Shown here: positions 52,767-61,376 of the stretch, one piece after another
Numbering within the stretch: the first letter of the stretch is position 1
Layout: every line of letters begins with the position of its first letter
Origin: Desulfurella acetivorans A63
GTDB lineage: Bacteria > Campylobacterota_A > Desulfurellia > Desulfurellales > Desulfurellaceae
Assembly: GCA_000517565.1 (NCBI GenBank)
Contig: CP007051.1
Coordinates: forward strand, 705,039 to 769,038
Direction of reading: 5' to 3'
Length of the DNA: 64,000 bases
Made by a program: the position numbers and the translations under genes
The notes under the pieces: model-generated
Seen by the model: only the letters and a program-made list of their open reading frames with translations
Told to the model about the DNA's origin: nothing
Databases searched by the model: none

Positions 52767-53528
52767 TTAAGTAGCACTCCATCCACAATCAATTGTCATC
52801 ATCGAGCCAGTTATGTAGTCGGCTGCAGGCGTACATAAAAATTTTGCTACTTCTGCTATGTCATCTGGCTCAATAAGTTTTTTTATTGCTGCTTTTTTAA
52901 GCATTATTTCTTCTATAACCTTTTCTCTTGGTATACCATGTGTTTTAGCCTGGTCATCAATCTGGTTATCAACAAGTGGTGTTCTAACATATGATGGACA
53001 AATAGAGTTTACAGTAATACCGTATGGAGCACCTTCCAAAGCTGCTACTTTTGTTAAACCAGAAAGACCGTGTTTTGCACTAATATAGGCAACTTTGAAT
53101 TCTGAAGCCCTAATGCCATGCACGGAATTTATGTTTATTATTCTTCCCCATTTTTGAGCTTTCATTGAAGGCCAAACGTATTTTGTAAGTAAAAAAGGTG
53201 CAGTTAGCATCAAAGAGATTATAAAGTTCCATTTATCTTCGGGGAAATTTTCAATTGGAGATACATGTTGAATACCTGCATTATTTACAAGTATATCTAC
53301 TTTGGAGTATTTTTTTAATACATAATCCACTAAGTCTTTACATCCTTTTTGTGTACTTAAATCTGACGCAAAATAATCGGCTTTTATTTTATCTGATTCC
53401 TGACTTAGTGAAGCTTGATTAATATCAGACATTATAACATTAGCACCTTCTTTTGCAAAACTTTGAGCTATAGAAAGACCTATCCCGCTTGCTGCACCTG
53501 TTACTATGCAAACTTTGTCTTTTAACAT
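52767..53528 (-). CDS. bdhA: D-3-hydroxybutyrate dehydrogenase (SDR)
   Basis: A 253-residue SDR with TGAASGIGLSIA, DILVNNAGIQHVSPIENF, KWGRIININSVHGI and YISAKHG (Tyr-x3-Lys). NNAGIQHVSPIE and ICPSYVRTPLVDNQI are characteristic of 3-hydroxybutyrate dehydrogenases. It interconverts D-3-hydroxybutyrate and acetoacetate. The tetrad Asn after the NNAG block appears as Met (ISLMLTAPF), which is a deviation to check. It is 13 nt downstream of the symporter. Confidence 0.87.
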   Translation of the reverse strand: MLKDKVCIVTGAASGIGLSIAQSFAKEGANVIMSDINQASLSQESDKIKADYFASDLSTQKGCKDLVDYVLKKYSKVDILVNNAGIQHVSPIENFPEDKWNFIISLMLTAPFLLTKYVWPSMKAQKWGRIININSVHGIRASEFKVAYISAKHGLSGLTKVAALEGAPYGITVNSICPSYVRTPLVDNQIDDQAKTHGIPREKVIEEIMLKKAAIKKLIEPDDIAEVAKFLCTPAADYITGSMMTIDCGWSAT

Positions 53529-53541
53529 TTTTACCTCCTAT

Positions 53542-55038
53542 TTATTCCATATGCTTAAAATAAAGTTTCATTTTTTCTGGCAAATAGTCTCCTGCAGACT
53601 GTTTTGTAAACAAAGAAACAAAAATCATTATTATAAAAACAAACATAATCATGTAAGAGTATCCAGCAATTCCGCCTGGAAGTTTTTGTTTTAACACTTG
53701 TTCGTAAACTATGGATACAAAAATGCTCATAAACAGAACAATTATTTCTGAGGTGATAGCCGCTTGAGTAGATGCTTTTTGCCATTGATATCCAATAATA
53801 ACTGGTAGAGATGCACCGATAAATGTTCCAAGTCCAAGCACACCTAAAAGAGCAACCATATACCCACCGTATAATCCAAAAATACCAGCTCCGAAAGTTA
53901 AAATAATCAGTGCCCACCTACCCCAAATTACTTCTTCTTTTTGCGATAATGTCTTTTTGAAGGATTTAGGAATATCTCTTGTTATAATTGAAGAACCTAT
54001 TACTAAGAATGAATTTGAAGTAGACATAGTAGCTGCAAGAAGCCCGGCAAAAAGTATAATAGCCAAAACAGGCGGTAAATGATTAAAAAAATGAAATATG
54101 GTTTCATCAGGTACTTTAAATGGTTTAACCTGACCTGAAGCTACTAAATATAAAACTGCTGTTCCAGGCAGTATGTATAAAAGACTCATTATGCCATAAC
54201 CTACTCCACCTATCAGTCCAAATGTTTTCAGGCTTTTATAACTTTTTAGAGAATATAGCTTTGTATTTACATGTGGTTGACCTATAACGCCAATTGCCAA
54301 AACAAAAACCCACGACATAGCAAGCGGTAGCATAATATTATCCGGATGCCCTATTGGATCTATAAACTGAGGTCCAAACAATTTACTTGATGCAATTGTT
54401 ATGGTTGCATGACCCATCCCACCTGTGATATAGTAAAATCCAACAATAATGCCTATTATGCTAAATAATTTTAAGATACCTTGTAAAAAATCAACCTTTA
54501 TGCTTCCAACCATACCACCGTAAACAGTGTATATAAGAGTAAATATTAATAGCGCTATACCACCAGCTTTTACTGAAATTCCAAAAATAGAATTTAAAAT
54601 GTATCCGCCGGCTAAAATTTGAGCTCCAAGTTAGGCAAATATACAGATAATTAAATTAATAGCTATCAAAAACCTTAAAGTTCTGCTTCCATATCTGACA
54701 TCTCCTAAATCTGCAAATGTCTCGATATTAGTAATTACAGACATCATTCTCATTGGTTTACCATTTAGCCACATCATTAAACCGTAACTTACAGTAAAAA
54801 ATATACCCATATACATTACTGCTGATCCAAATTTGTAATTAAGACCAGGTCCACCAACAAAACCAAAACCACTCATGCCAGTCGTTGCAGCGGCAAGACC
54901 GGCTACTAAAGCACCGAAAGTTTTACTGGATGCAAAAAATTTAGCACCACTTTTATCAGCCTGTTTTTTAGCACTTATTGCCCACCATAAAACTATAAGT
55001 GAATATAATAGTGTTACAATTATCTCTGCTGTTTTCAT
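53542..55038 (-). pseudogene. Sodium:solute symporter (SSS family) interrupted by an in-frame TAA
   Basis: The open segments 55038-54631 (135 codons) and the rest to 53542 are in the same frame, separated only by TAA at 54633-54631. Reading through gives about 498 residues with the SSS pattern: LWWAISAKKQADKSGAKFFA, TTGMSGFGFVGGPG, then LGAQILAGGYILNSIFG, VYGGMVGSIKVDFLQG and GVLGLGTFIGASLPV. Sequence on both sides of the stop is intact, so a single substitution, perhaps from a Tyr codon, explains it. It may be a real nonsense mutation or a read error. The likely substrate was a carboxylate. Confidence 0.8.
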
Positions 55039-55052
55039 AAAAGGTCCTCCGA

Positions 55053-55529
55053 TTATTTAATTTCTTCTTCCGGTTTTTCTTCTTGTTCATGCTTTTTATT
55101 AAAATCCTCTACATCAGAAATAAACGTATCCCATTCTTTTTGCGAAATTACATTTTTCTCAAAAAGCACTGTGTATGAGAGAATAGTTGTAAGAAAGCCA
55201 CCTAATACAAGAAAAACAACCCATAAAATAGCTGTTCCTGGGTGCATTCCAAGAAATAGAGTTTTTGGTATTGCATTATAGTAAAGCTTCCAATAGTAGA
55301 ATAAGCCTAAAAAACCTCCCCAGAAAATTACCAAAAATGTTCCATAAGGATAAATCAAAAACATTTTATCTACCCTTGAGCCGGCTCCAATTAGCATAAA
55401 ATTTGCTAAGAGTAGAATACTAAAAAATACTGTTAGAGTCGGTAACTTAGCAAAAAAAAGTATGGCAATGACGATAGCCAAAGCACCCTCCAATATCCAT
55501 ATTGCGTCTTTTACTTTACCTTTTATCAT
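55053..55529 (-). CDS. Small integral membrane protein, probable partner of the symporter
   Basis: A 158-residue protein with about four hydrophobic helices (near 10-30, 32-50, 62-82 and 98-122) and a charged Glu/Lys-rich C-terminal tail. It lies 14 nt upstream of the SSS symporter, where many carboxylate symporters have a small membrane partner (DUF485 type). This one is longer and I do not recognise a known domain. A GGGGG ribosome-binding site precedes it. Confidence 0.6.
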   Translation of the reverse strand: MIKGKVKDAIWILEGALAIVIAILFFAKLPTLTVFFSILLLANFMLIGAGSRVDKMFLIYPYGTFLVIFWGGFLGLFYYWKLYYNAIPKTLFLGMHPGTAILWVVFLVLGGFLTTILSYTVLFEKNVISQKEWDTFISDVEDFNKKHEQEEKPEEEIK

Positions 55530-55550
55530 AAAATGCCCCCTTTTATAAAA

Positions 55551-56327
55551 TTATTCAGCTTTTCTTTCTATTACAGCTTTAAATGGATCTACTTCTTCAC
55601 GAAGTATTCTTAATTCTTCTTGTGTGGGTGGTTCAGTTTGTTTAGGTGTTTGCTTGATTATTAATTCAAAACCCGTGTTGTTTTTAATATCATCAATACT
55701 AACACCTGGATGAATGGATTCAAGCGTCATTCTTTTAGTTTCTTCATCAAAGCCCATAACTGCTAAGTTAGTAATAATTTTGTATGGACCTGTATTTGGT
55801 GGCAAACCTGCCTGCTCTCTAGCACCTGGTCCTGTTAGATAGCCAGGTGTAGTGATAAAGTCTATTTTGTTTGTAAATCTTCTTATTGAGTGAGGCACTA
55901 CCATAACAATTCTCCATGCCATAGAAGCAAAATCGTTTGCTCCTCCTGAGCCTGGAAACCTTACCTTTGGTTTTTTGTAATCGCCGATGACTGTGGAGTT
56001 AATATTGCCATAGGCATCTATTTGGGCACCCCCCAAAAAACAGTAATCAATAAGGCCTCGTTGAATCATTTCCATTTGATCGCATGTAGAGCCAGTTTGA
56101 AGAGCTTTGTGCATTGTTGTTGAATCACCAACTGATATTGGCATAGCAGGAAGTACTGGAGCAACGGCACCTGCTTCAAATGTTATCAGTATATTTGGTG
56201 CATATAGTTTTTGGGCAAGCATAACAGCAGCGCACGGTATACCTGTTCCTACAGATACGCTTGCTCCATCTTCAAATATCCTTGAAGCTACGCATATCAT
56301 TAATTCTATATCGTTGTAAGTGTTCAT
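55551..56327 (-). CDS. CoA-transferase family I, beta subunit (glutaconate CoA-transferase B-like)
   Basis: A 258-residue subunit. Its likely active-site Glu is in NILITFEAGAVAPVLP near 50-60. Also present are SVGDSTTMHKALQTGS, FLGGAQIDAYGNINST and RFPGSGGANDFASMA, which match the GctB/IpdB group. With the alpha subunit it moves CoA between short-chain acids. The actual acid is not decided by sequence; the operon suggests a C4 hydroxy- or unsaturated acid. It overlaps the alpha subunit by 4 nt (ATGA). Confidence 0.83.
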   Translation of the reverse strand: MNTYNDIELMICVASRIFEDGASVSVGTGIPCAAVMLAQKLYAPNILITFEAGAVAPVLPAMPISVGDSTTMHKALQTGSTCDQMEMIQRGLIDYCFLGGAQIDAYGNINSTVIGDYKKPKVRFPGSGGANDFASMAWRIVMVVPHSIRRFTNKIDFITTPGYLTGPGAREQAGLPPNTGPYKIITNLAVMGFDEETKRMTLESIHPGVSIDDIKNNTGFELIIKQTPKQTEPPTQEELRILREEVDPFKAVIERKAE

Positions 56328-57307
56328 CTTAGGCCTCCTTCTATGATTATTTGACTTTCTAAATCTTTTAGATACTCAAGCCTTCTTATGCCACCACAGT
56401 TATCCAGATACTCATAAAAATCATTGCAGTTGTATATGTTTTTATCTAAATACTCCTGGAAGGTTTTTTCGTCTTCTGCAGCTTTTAGAAATTCTCTTAA
56501 ATGATCTACATCCATAAAATATTCATATGGCATATTGCATGGGTAACTCCCGTATGGTGTAACCACTACTGCATCTACCTGGTAAAATGGTATAGTGGTG
56601 TTTTGCGGGTTATCTCTAAAGAATTCTGTTGGTACAATTTTTTCTGTGGTAATAATTACCTTTTTTGAAGCTTTTGCTATATCCACATCAGCTACAAGAA
56701 CACCTCGTATATAACTATTCCCATAAATATCTGCTGCATGGACATGTATAACTGCTACATCAGGATACAGTGCAGGGACAGCTAAATACTTCATGCCGGT
56801 AAATGGACACGTGACTTCTTTTGCTGCTGAGTATTTTTGCGTATCTGTTCCAAGCATTGACCTTACGGGCAAGTATGATAAACCCATGGCAGCTGCTTTA
56901 TAGCGCCATCCCATTGCACCATTGGACCACTCTGTTAACTGAATTGATCCACTTTCAAAGTATTTTTTTAATACCTTTGGTGCTCCAAGTGCTTCAAATG
57001 AAATAATGTAAGATGCATCAGCTTTATTAAATGTTTTACCTGCAGCTAAAAGATCTGTATCTACATTAGATGTAAAACATGCTGCTATTAGGTTTTTTTT
57101 CTTTGCCCTTAAAAGCTCATTTATAAAAGCTGTAGGTATTCTTACAGTACCAAAGCCACCTATAGATATATAGTCGCCTTCTTTAACAAGAGAAACGGCT
57201 TGCTTTAAATCCGTGAGTTTACTTGTCATTTTTTTAGATTTTTTTCTAAAAAACTCCCGCATTTCATCTGGATGATGAAATCCCAATAGCTCACCAATGC
57301 TTTCCAT
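56324..57307 (-). CDS. CoA-transferase family I, alpha subunit (glutaconate CoA-transferase A-like)
   Basis: A 327-residue subunit with LKQAVSLVKEGDYISIGGFG (the family GGxG oxyanion region), RIPTAFINELLRAKK, PVRSMLGTDTQKYS, PDVAVIHVHAADIYGNSYI and KKVIITTEKIV. It matches the GctA group in length. It is the first of the two subunits and lies 9 nt after abfD. Together they likely activate the acid that AbfD acts on, or release the final product. Confidence 0.83.
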   Translation of the reverse strand: MESIGELLGFHHPDEMREFFRKKSKKMTSKLTDLKQAVSLVKEGDYISIGGFGTVRIPTAFINELLRAKKKNLIAACFTSNVDTDLLAAGKTFNKADASYIISFEALGAPKVLKKYFESGSIQLTEWSNGAMGWRYKAAAMGLSYLPVRSMLGTDTQKYSAAKEVTCPFTGMKYLAVPALYPDVAVIHVHAADIYGNSYIRGVLVADVDIAKASKKVIITTEKIVPTEFFRDNPQNTTIPFYQVDAVVVTPYGSYPCNMPYEYFMDVDHLREFLKAAEDEKTFQEYLDKNIYNCNDFYEYLDNCGGIRRLEYLKDLESQIIIEGGLR

Positions 57308-57316
57308 ATTTGCCTC

Positions 57317-58796
57317 CTATTTAATATCGTTTGGTTCTAAATTTAGCTCTTTTGATTCATCGTATGAGTCATCAATACCTGCAAGATAGCGGGCTAAATT
57401 TTTTCTTGTTTCAAAATCGTATTCAATGCTTAAAGCTATTGTTTCCATAATTGGCGAACCACCCCCATGAACTCCAGCTATTTCATACCACGCTGTCATA
57501 GGTGATGCCCCAACATCTTCTATAAACTTCCATAACTTTAATGAGTAATCAGCAGTTAGATTTGGATTTCTTACTATGAATTGTTCTAAAAATCCTTTTA
57601 TTTCTTCAGCAAAAAAATCTTCTTTAAATGGTAAGGTAACGCTTATACCACCTGCTATTTCCGTTAAAAGATTATATTCATGATAGATAAGTTCTCCTGT
57701 TAGTCTCCTGCCTACATTTGCATAAATCGGGTTTGGGAAAAATACACCGGATTTTGTTTTTTCGCCAAATACAGCAGCAGCAATTCCAGCTGCATATGCA
57801 AGCTCAGCCGCACCTGCATACTCTGTTAGTTTTTCTTTTACATGAGGTACTTTTTCTATGTTGTTAGCTTGTGCTGCCAAAGAAGCTGCGCCGCATAAGA
57901 TGTCGGAAACTGCAGGTTTACACCCAGAATAACTATGCCTGTGGGAATCGGCAAAAAGCAACGCAAGCCTTCTGCCAAATTCCCACTCACCACACATAAA
58001 CACTCTTTCTTTTGGTACGAATGTATTGTCAAATACAATAACAGAATCCGATACACCATATGTACAAAAAGGTGGTGCATTTTTATCATCTTTGTCTCTA
58101 AGCCATACGGGTCTTGTTATTAGATGCATATTATCCCAATCTCCAGGCAAGGCAAAAGCTACGGCAAAATCCCTATCGTCTGCTTTAAGTGCACGTGTGG
58201 GGATTACTATTATCTCGTCTGCGTAAGCTGCTTGTGTAACAGACATTTTGAAACCGCTAACTATTATTCCATCTTTTTTTTCTTCTACTATATGAACATA
58301 ATGGTCTTTGTTTTGTTGTTCGCTGGGTCTTTTTAATCTGTCACCTTTTGAGTCCGTCTGGGCACAACAACCAACAAGGTCATTTTCCTGGTAATCCTTT
58401 AAATAATTCATAAATCTTTCATGGTAGTTTGTACCTTTTGCTTCATCTATTTCTTTTGTGCAAATAGCTAAAGCATTTATGGCATCATGCCCCATACAGC
58501 GCTGAATACAACCACCTACTCTCCTTGCGGCAAGCCTTATTAGCTTTTGTTTTTGCATCAAATCGTATGGGTTTTGAGGCAGATGAGCCCAGCGGTTTAC
58601 TTCTTTATTTTAGATTTGAATGAGCCGTTGCTACATTTTTCCATTTTTCATCTTGAGCTAAATCAAATGTCACTCCAAGTACATTAAGTCCAGGTCTGAG
58701 CCTGGGGTCATCCCTTGTAACCTTTTTGCCACCTATGTATACATTGGGTTTCATAGAAAATAATTTTTCAAAGTATTGTTCTTTTGTTCTAAGCAT
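57317..58796 (-). pseudogene. abfD: 4-hydroxybutyryl-CoA dehydratase / vinylacetyl-CoA isomerase, frameshifted
   Basis: HpaB-family flavin/iron-sulfur enzyme split in two frames. The first 63 codons (58796-58605; TKEQYFEKL, VLGVTFDLAQDEKW, TAHSNLK) end at TAA inside an A-rich run at about 58605-58613. The rest (to 57317) continues in another frame with NKEVNRWAHLPQNPYDL and then a complete C-terminus. Joined length is about 492, the normal AbfD length. Cluster ligands are kept: CIQRC (C-x3-C) and HRHSYSGC (His-x6-Cys). The alignment fits a loss of two A bases. It may be a real mutation or a homopolymer error. Confidence 0.85.
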
Positions 58797-58807
58797 TAAA
58801 GCCTCCT

Positions 58808-59569
58808 TTAGATAATTGTTTGGGCGCCATCTATAATAATTTCTGCGCCTGTTAAAAAGCCAGGAGCGCTTGCCAGATAAATAAATGTACTTTCAAGTTC
58901 ACTTAAGTTTCCAACCCTTTTTACTGGTATGCGCTCTTTTATGTATTCTTTTCCTTTTTGTGTATTAAAAAATGATTTATTTATGTCTGTTAAAAAATAT
59001 CCGGGACAAACTACATTGACCTGGATATTGTATTTTACAAGTTCTAATGCCAGCACTTTACTAAAGTGTATAACAGCTGCTTTACTTGTGCAGTAACCAC
59101 TCATGTATGGTGTTGCAAGTTTTCCCAAGATCGAAGCAATGTTAATAATTTTGCCACTATTTTGGGCAACCATTATTTTTGCGACTTGTTGGGATACAAA
59201 AAATGTTCCTTTGAAATCTATATTGAATACTTCATCAAATTCAGACTCGCTTAGCTCAATCACAGGTTTTTGAACGCCAGAAATGCCCGCTGCATTGATA
59301 AGTATATCGATTCTTCCAAACTCTTCTTTTACTTTGCTTACAGCATTTTTTACACTTTCCAAATCGCTTACATCCATCTTTACTGCAAGACAATTAATAC
59401 CAAATATGGATTTTAACTCTTCTGCTTTTTGTAGACACAATTCATAGTTTCTTGCAGCAATTACTATATTTGCTTTTGCTTTTGCAAGAGCTATACTTGC
59501 AGTGTAGCCAATGCCCCTATAGCCTCCAGTTACTAAAGCATATTTGCCTTTCAAATCAATCTCGTACAT
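58808..59569 (-). CDS. Short-chain dehydrogenase/reductase (FabG-like)
   Basis: A 253-residue SDR: VTGGYRGIGYTASIALA, NAAGISGVQKPV, GKIINIASILGKL, the YCTSKAAV catalytic pair and TGAEIIIDGAQ. The NAG motif reads NAAG. It probably oxidises a hydroxyacyl intermediate of the operon, but substrate and cofactor cannot be read out. It begins inside the end of the preceding small frame (GTATG), with a GAAGG upstream, and lies 11 nt before abfD. Confidence 0.8.
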   Translation of the reverse strand: MYEIDLKGKYALVTGGYRGIGYTASIALAKAKANIVIAARNYELCLQKAEELKSIFGINCLAVKMDVSDLESVKNAVSKVKEEFGRIDILINAAGISGVQKPVIELSESEFDEVFNIDFKGTFFVSQQVAKIMVAQNSGKIINIASILGKLATPYMSGYCTSKAAVIHFSKVLALELVKYNIQVNVVCPGYFLTDINKSFFNTQKGKEYIKERIPVKRVGNLSELESTFIYLASAPGFLTGAEIIIDGAQTII

Positions 59570-59797
59570 ACAGCACCTTCTTTACGATATTCTCTTAATA
59601 CTGCTTGCAAAGTTGCTTGTAGTAAGAGCCACTTTGCGCATTCACTTTCAAACTTAACACAAGTTTTAAACCCAATAGGCTCGTTTCTTTGTGTATCTTC
59701 AATAGCGTTTATACCAGCGCTTATTATAAGCTCATAAATACTTTCCTGTAATTTAGCGAATTTTGTATTAGAGGTATAAATAAATGCAGATATTCAT
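59551..59797 (-). pseudogene. Small open frame between atoE and the SDR, apparently lacking an in-frame start
   Basis: From 59793 to 59551 one frame stays open for about 80 codons and reads like real protein (for example AGINAIEDTQRNEPIGFKTC and ECAKWLLLQATLQAVLREY). It overlaps the SDR start. No ATG, GTG or TTG lies in this frame. An ATG at 59797, 12 nt after the atoE stop and behind GGAAAG, is in another frame and stops after nine codons. A frameshift near 59770-59795 would join them. The family is not recognised. Confidence 0.5.
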
Positions 59798-59809
59798 ACT
59801 ACTTTCCAA

Positions 59810-61141
59810 TTAAGCGGCTATTAGTAATATAGAGCCAAAAATAATTGTTCCAATAAATAAAGCTAAAGTACAATAGCCCATTATATCTTTTGCACCAAGC
59901 CTGGCTATAGCTAGTATAGGTAATGCCCAAAATGGCTGTATCATATTTGCTACCTGTTCGCCGTAAGCTATTCCCATCGCTGTTAAGGCTTGAGAAGAGC
60001 CAAGGGTTTGTGCAGCAGGCACCATAATAGGTGCTTGTACTACCCAGTGTCCTCCACCAGATGGTATAAATAAACTAATGATTATGGATGAAATAAATGA
60101 CCAGAAAGGTAAAGTGTGAGCTGTAGAAAAACTTACAAACCATCCTGCCATAACAGCTGCAAGACCACTGCCAGTTATAAGTCCCATAATGCCACCATAT
60201 AGAGGATATTGCAAGATTAATGGGCCAGTAACTTTGGCTGCATTATTAAAAGTTTTTACATAAACAATGGGTTTCCAGTGGAGAATAAGTCCAGCTAAAA
60301 ACATTATGAATATAAATTTATTTATATCTAATTTAAACCCAAATTTAAAAAGATAGATCAAACCAATTAAAAATACTATAACGTTAAGTATCCAGGCATT
60401 TTCAAGTTTGGAGGCAAAAGTGTTATCTTTTTTAACTTCTTTTGCTTGTTCTAACTCTTTATCTTGTGCTTCAAGTATTGATTTATCAATTATTTTGAGG
60501 TCTTTTTTTGGTTGTGTAAAGTATATTACAAAAGAAAGAATAATTACAGTAATTATAGTAGCTATTAAGTTATACCAGGCAAAAACAGTTTGCGATAAAC
60601 TAACGATTTCATGTGTATGTTGTTCAATTATATTCATCGGGTTGCCTTTTGATGCAATAACTAATGCAATTGAACTTGATAAGCCTCCTGCCCATACTAT
60701 AAAACCTATGTAAGCACTAGCAACCAGGTACCCAAAATCTGCTTTTTCTACTCTTTTGGCTATTTCTCTGGCTAATATTGCTCCTGCAATTAACCCTAAT
60801 CCCCAATTAATAAAAGAAGCTATTGCTGCAATCAAAAATATCATTACTGCAGCATTTGCTTGATCTTTGGGTATGCCAGCTAAAAAAGTTAAAAATTTTT
60901 TAATAATTTTTGTTTCAGCTAGGGTATATCCAGTTACTAATATGAGTACCATTTGCAAACCAAATGTTAATATAGCCCACAAACCTTTGTACCAATCCTC
61001 AACCATTTTTATAAATGGCGTTGGCGTAAGCAACAATGCCATAACAAAAGACAATAAAGTTAAAACGATAACAAATAAAAATGGATCTGGCATATACTTT
61101 TGCATAAGTTTTACAAAAAAGTTTGAAATTTTACCTAACAT
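59810..61141 (-). CDS. atoE: Short-chain fatty acid transporter, AtoE family
   Basis: A 443-residue polytopic membrane protein with about ten or more helices. Family motifs: MQKYMPDPFLFVIVLTLLSF, WYKGLWAILTFGLQMVLIL, ASFINWGLGLIAGAILARE, GGLSSSIALVIAS and IPSGGGHWVVQAPIM. E. coli AtoE takes up acetoacetate and butyrate. It is the first gene of the catabolic operon, 40 nt downstream of a -24/-12 promoter, with an A/G-rich GGGGGG ribosome-binding site. Confidence 0.9.
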   Translation of the reverse strand: MLGKISNFFVKLMQKYMPDPFLFVIVLTLLSFVMALLLTPTPFIKMVEDWYKGLWAILTFGLQMVLILVTGYTLAETKIIKKFLTFLAGIPKDQANAAVMIFLIAAIASFINWGLGLIAGAILAREIAKRVEKADFGYLVASAYIGFIVWAGGLSSSIALVIASKGNPMNIIEQHTHEIVSLSQTVFAWYNLIATIITVIILSFVIYFTQPKKDLKIIDKSILEAQDKELEQAKEVKKDNTFASKLENAWILNVIVFLIGLIYLFKFGFKLDINKFIFIMFLAGLILHWKPIVYVKTFNNAAKVTGPLILQYPLYGGIMGLITGSGLAAVMAGWFVSFSTAHTLPFWSFISSIIISLFIPSGGGHWVVQAPIMVPAAQTLGSSQALTAMGIAYGEQVANMIQPFWALPILAIARLGAKDIMGYCTLALFIGTIIFGSILLIAA

Positions 61142-61179
61142 ATAAACCCCCCTTTAAAATTTTGTCCGATATTAACTAA

Positions 61180-61194
61180 AGCAAAAACTATTCC
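61180..61194 (-). promoter_or_regulatory. Probable sigma-54 promoter of the catabolic operon
   Basis: On the minus strand AGGAAT-AGTTT-TTGCT matches TGGCAC-N5-TTGCW at the invariant GG and GC with the correct 10-nt spacing, and at the whole -12 half. The -24 half is weaker. It lies just before atoE and after the gene for a sigma-54 activator. Confidence 0.65.
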
Positions 61195-61288
61195 TAATTA
61201 TTTAACTATATGTTTTCATTATATTGTTAATATTTTATAAAAAGTAATTTATAATTTAAATTTTAAAAAATGGCAATATTCTAAATAT

Positions 61289-61376
61289 TTTGAATCAATA
61301 CTGAGAATTTTATATTTTATATAGCACAAATTTTGATTTATTTTTGTATAATTCGATTCACTTTTGAATCGATACA
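61289..61376. promoter_or_regulatory. Possible upstream activator sites for the sigma-54 regulator
   Basis: TTTGAATCAATAC (61289-61301) and TTTGAATCGATAC (61364-61376) are direct copies differing by one base. The second is half of an inverted repeat CGATTCA-N4-TGAATCG (61354-61371). They lie about 100 and 175 nt upstream of the -24/-12 box, a usual enhancer distance. The second copy overlaps the 3' end of the regulator gene. Confidence 0.5.
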
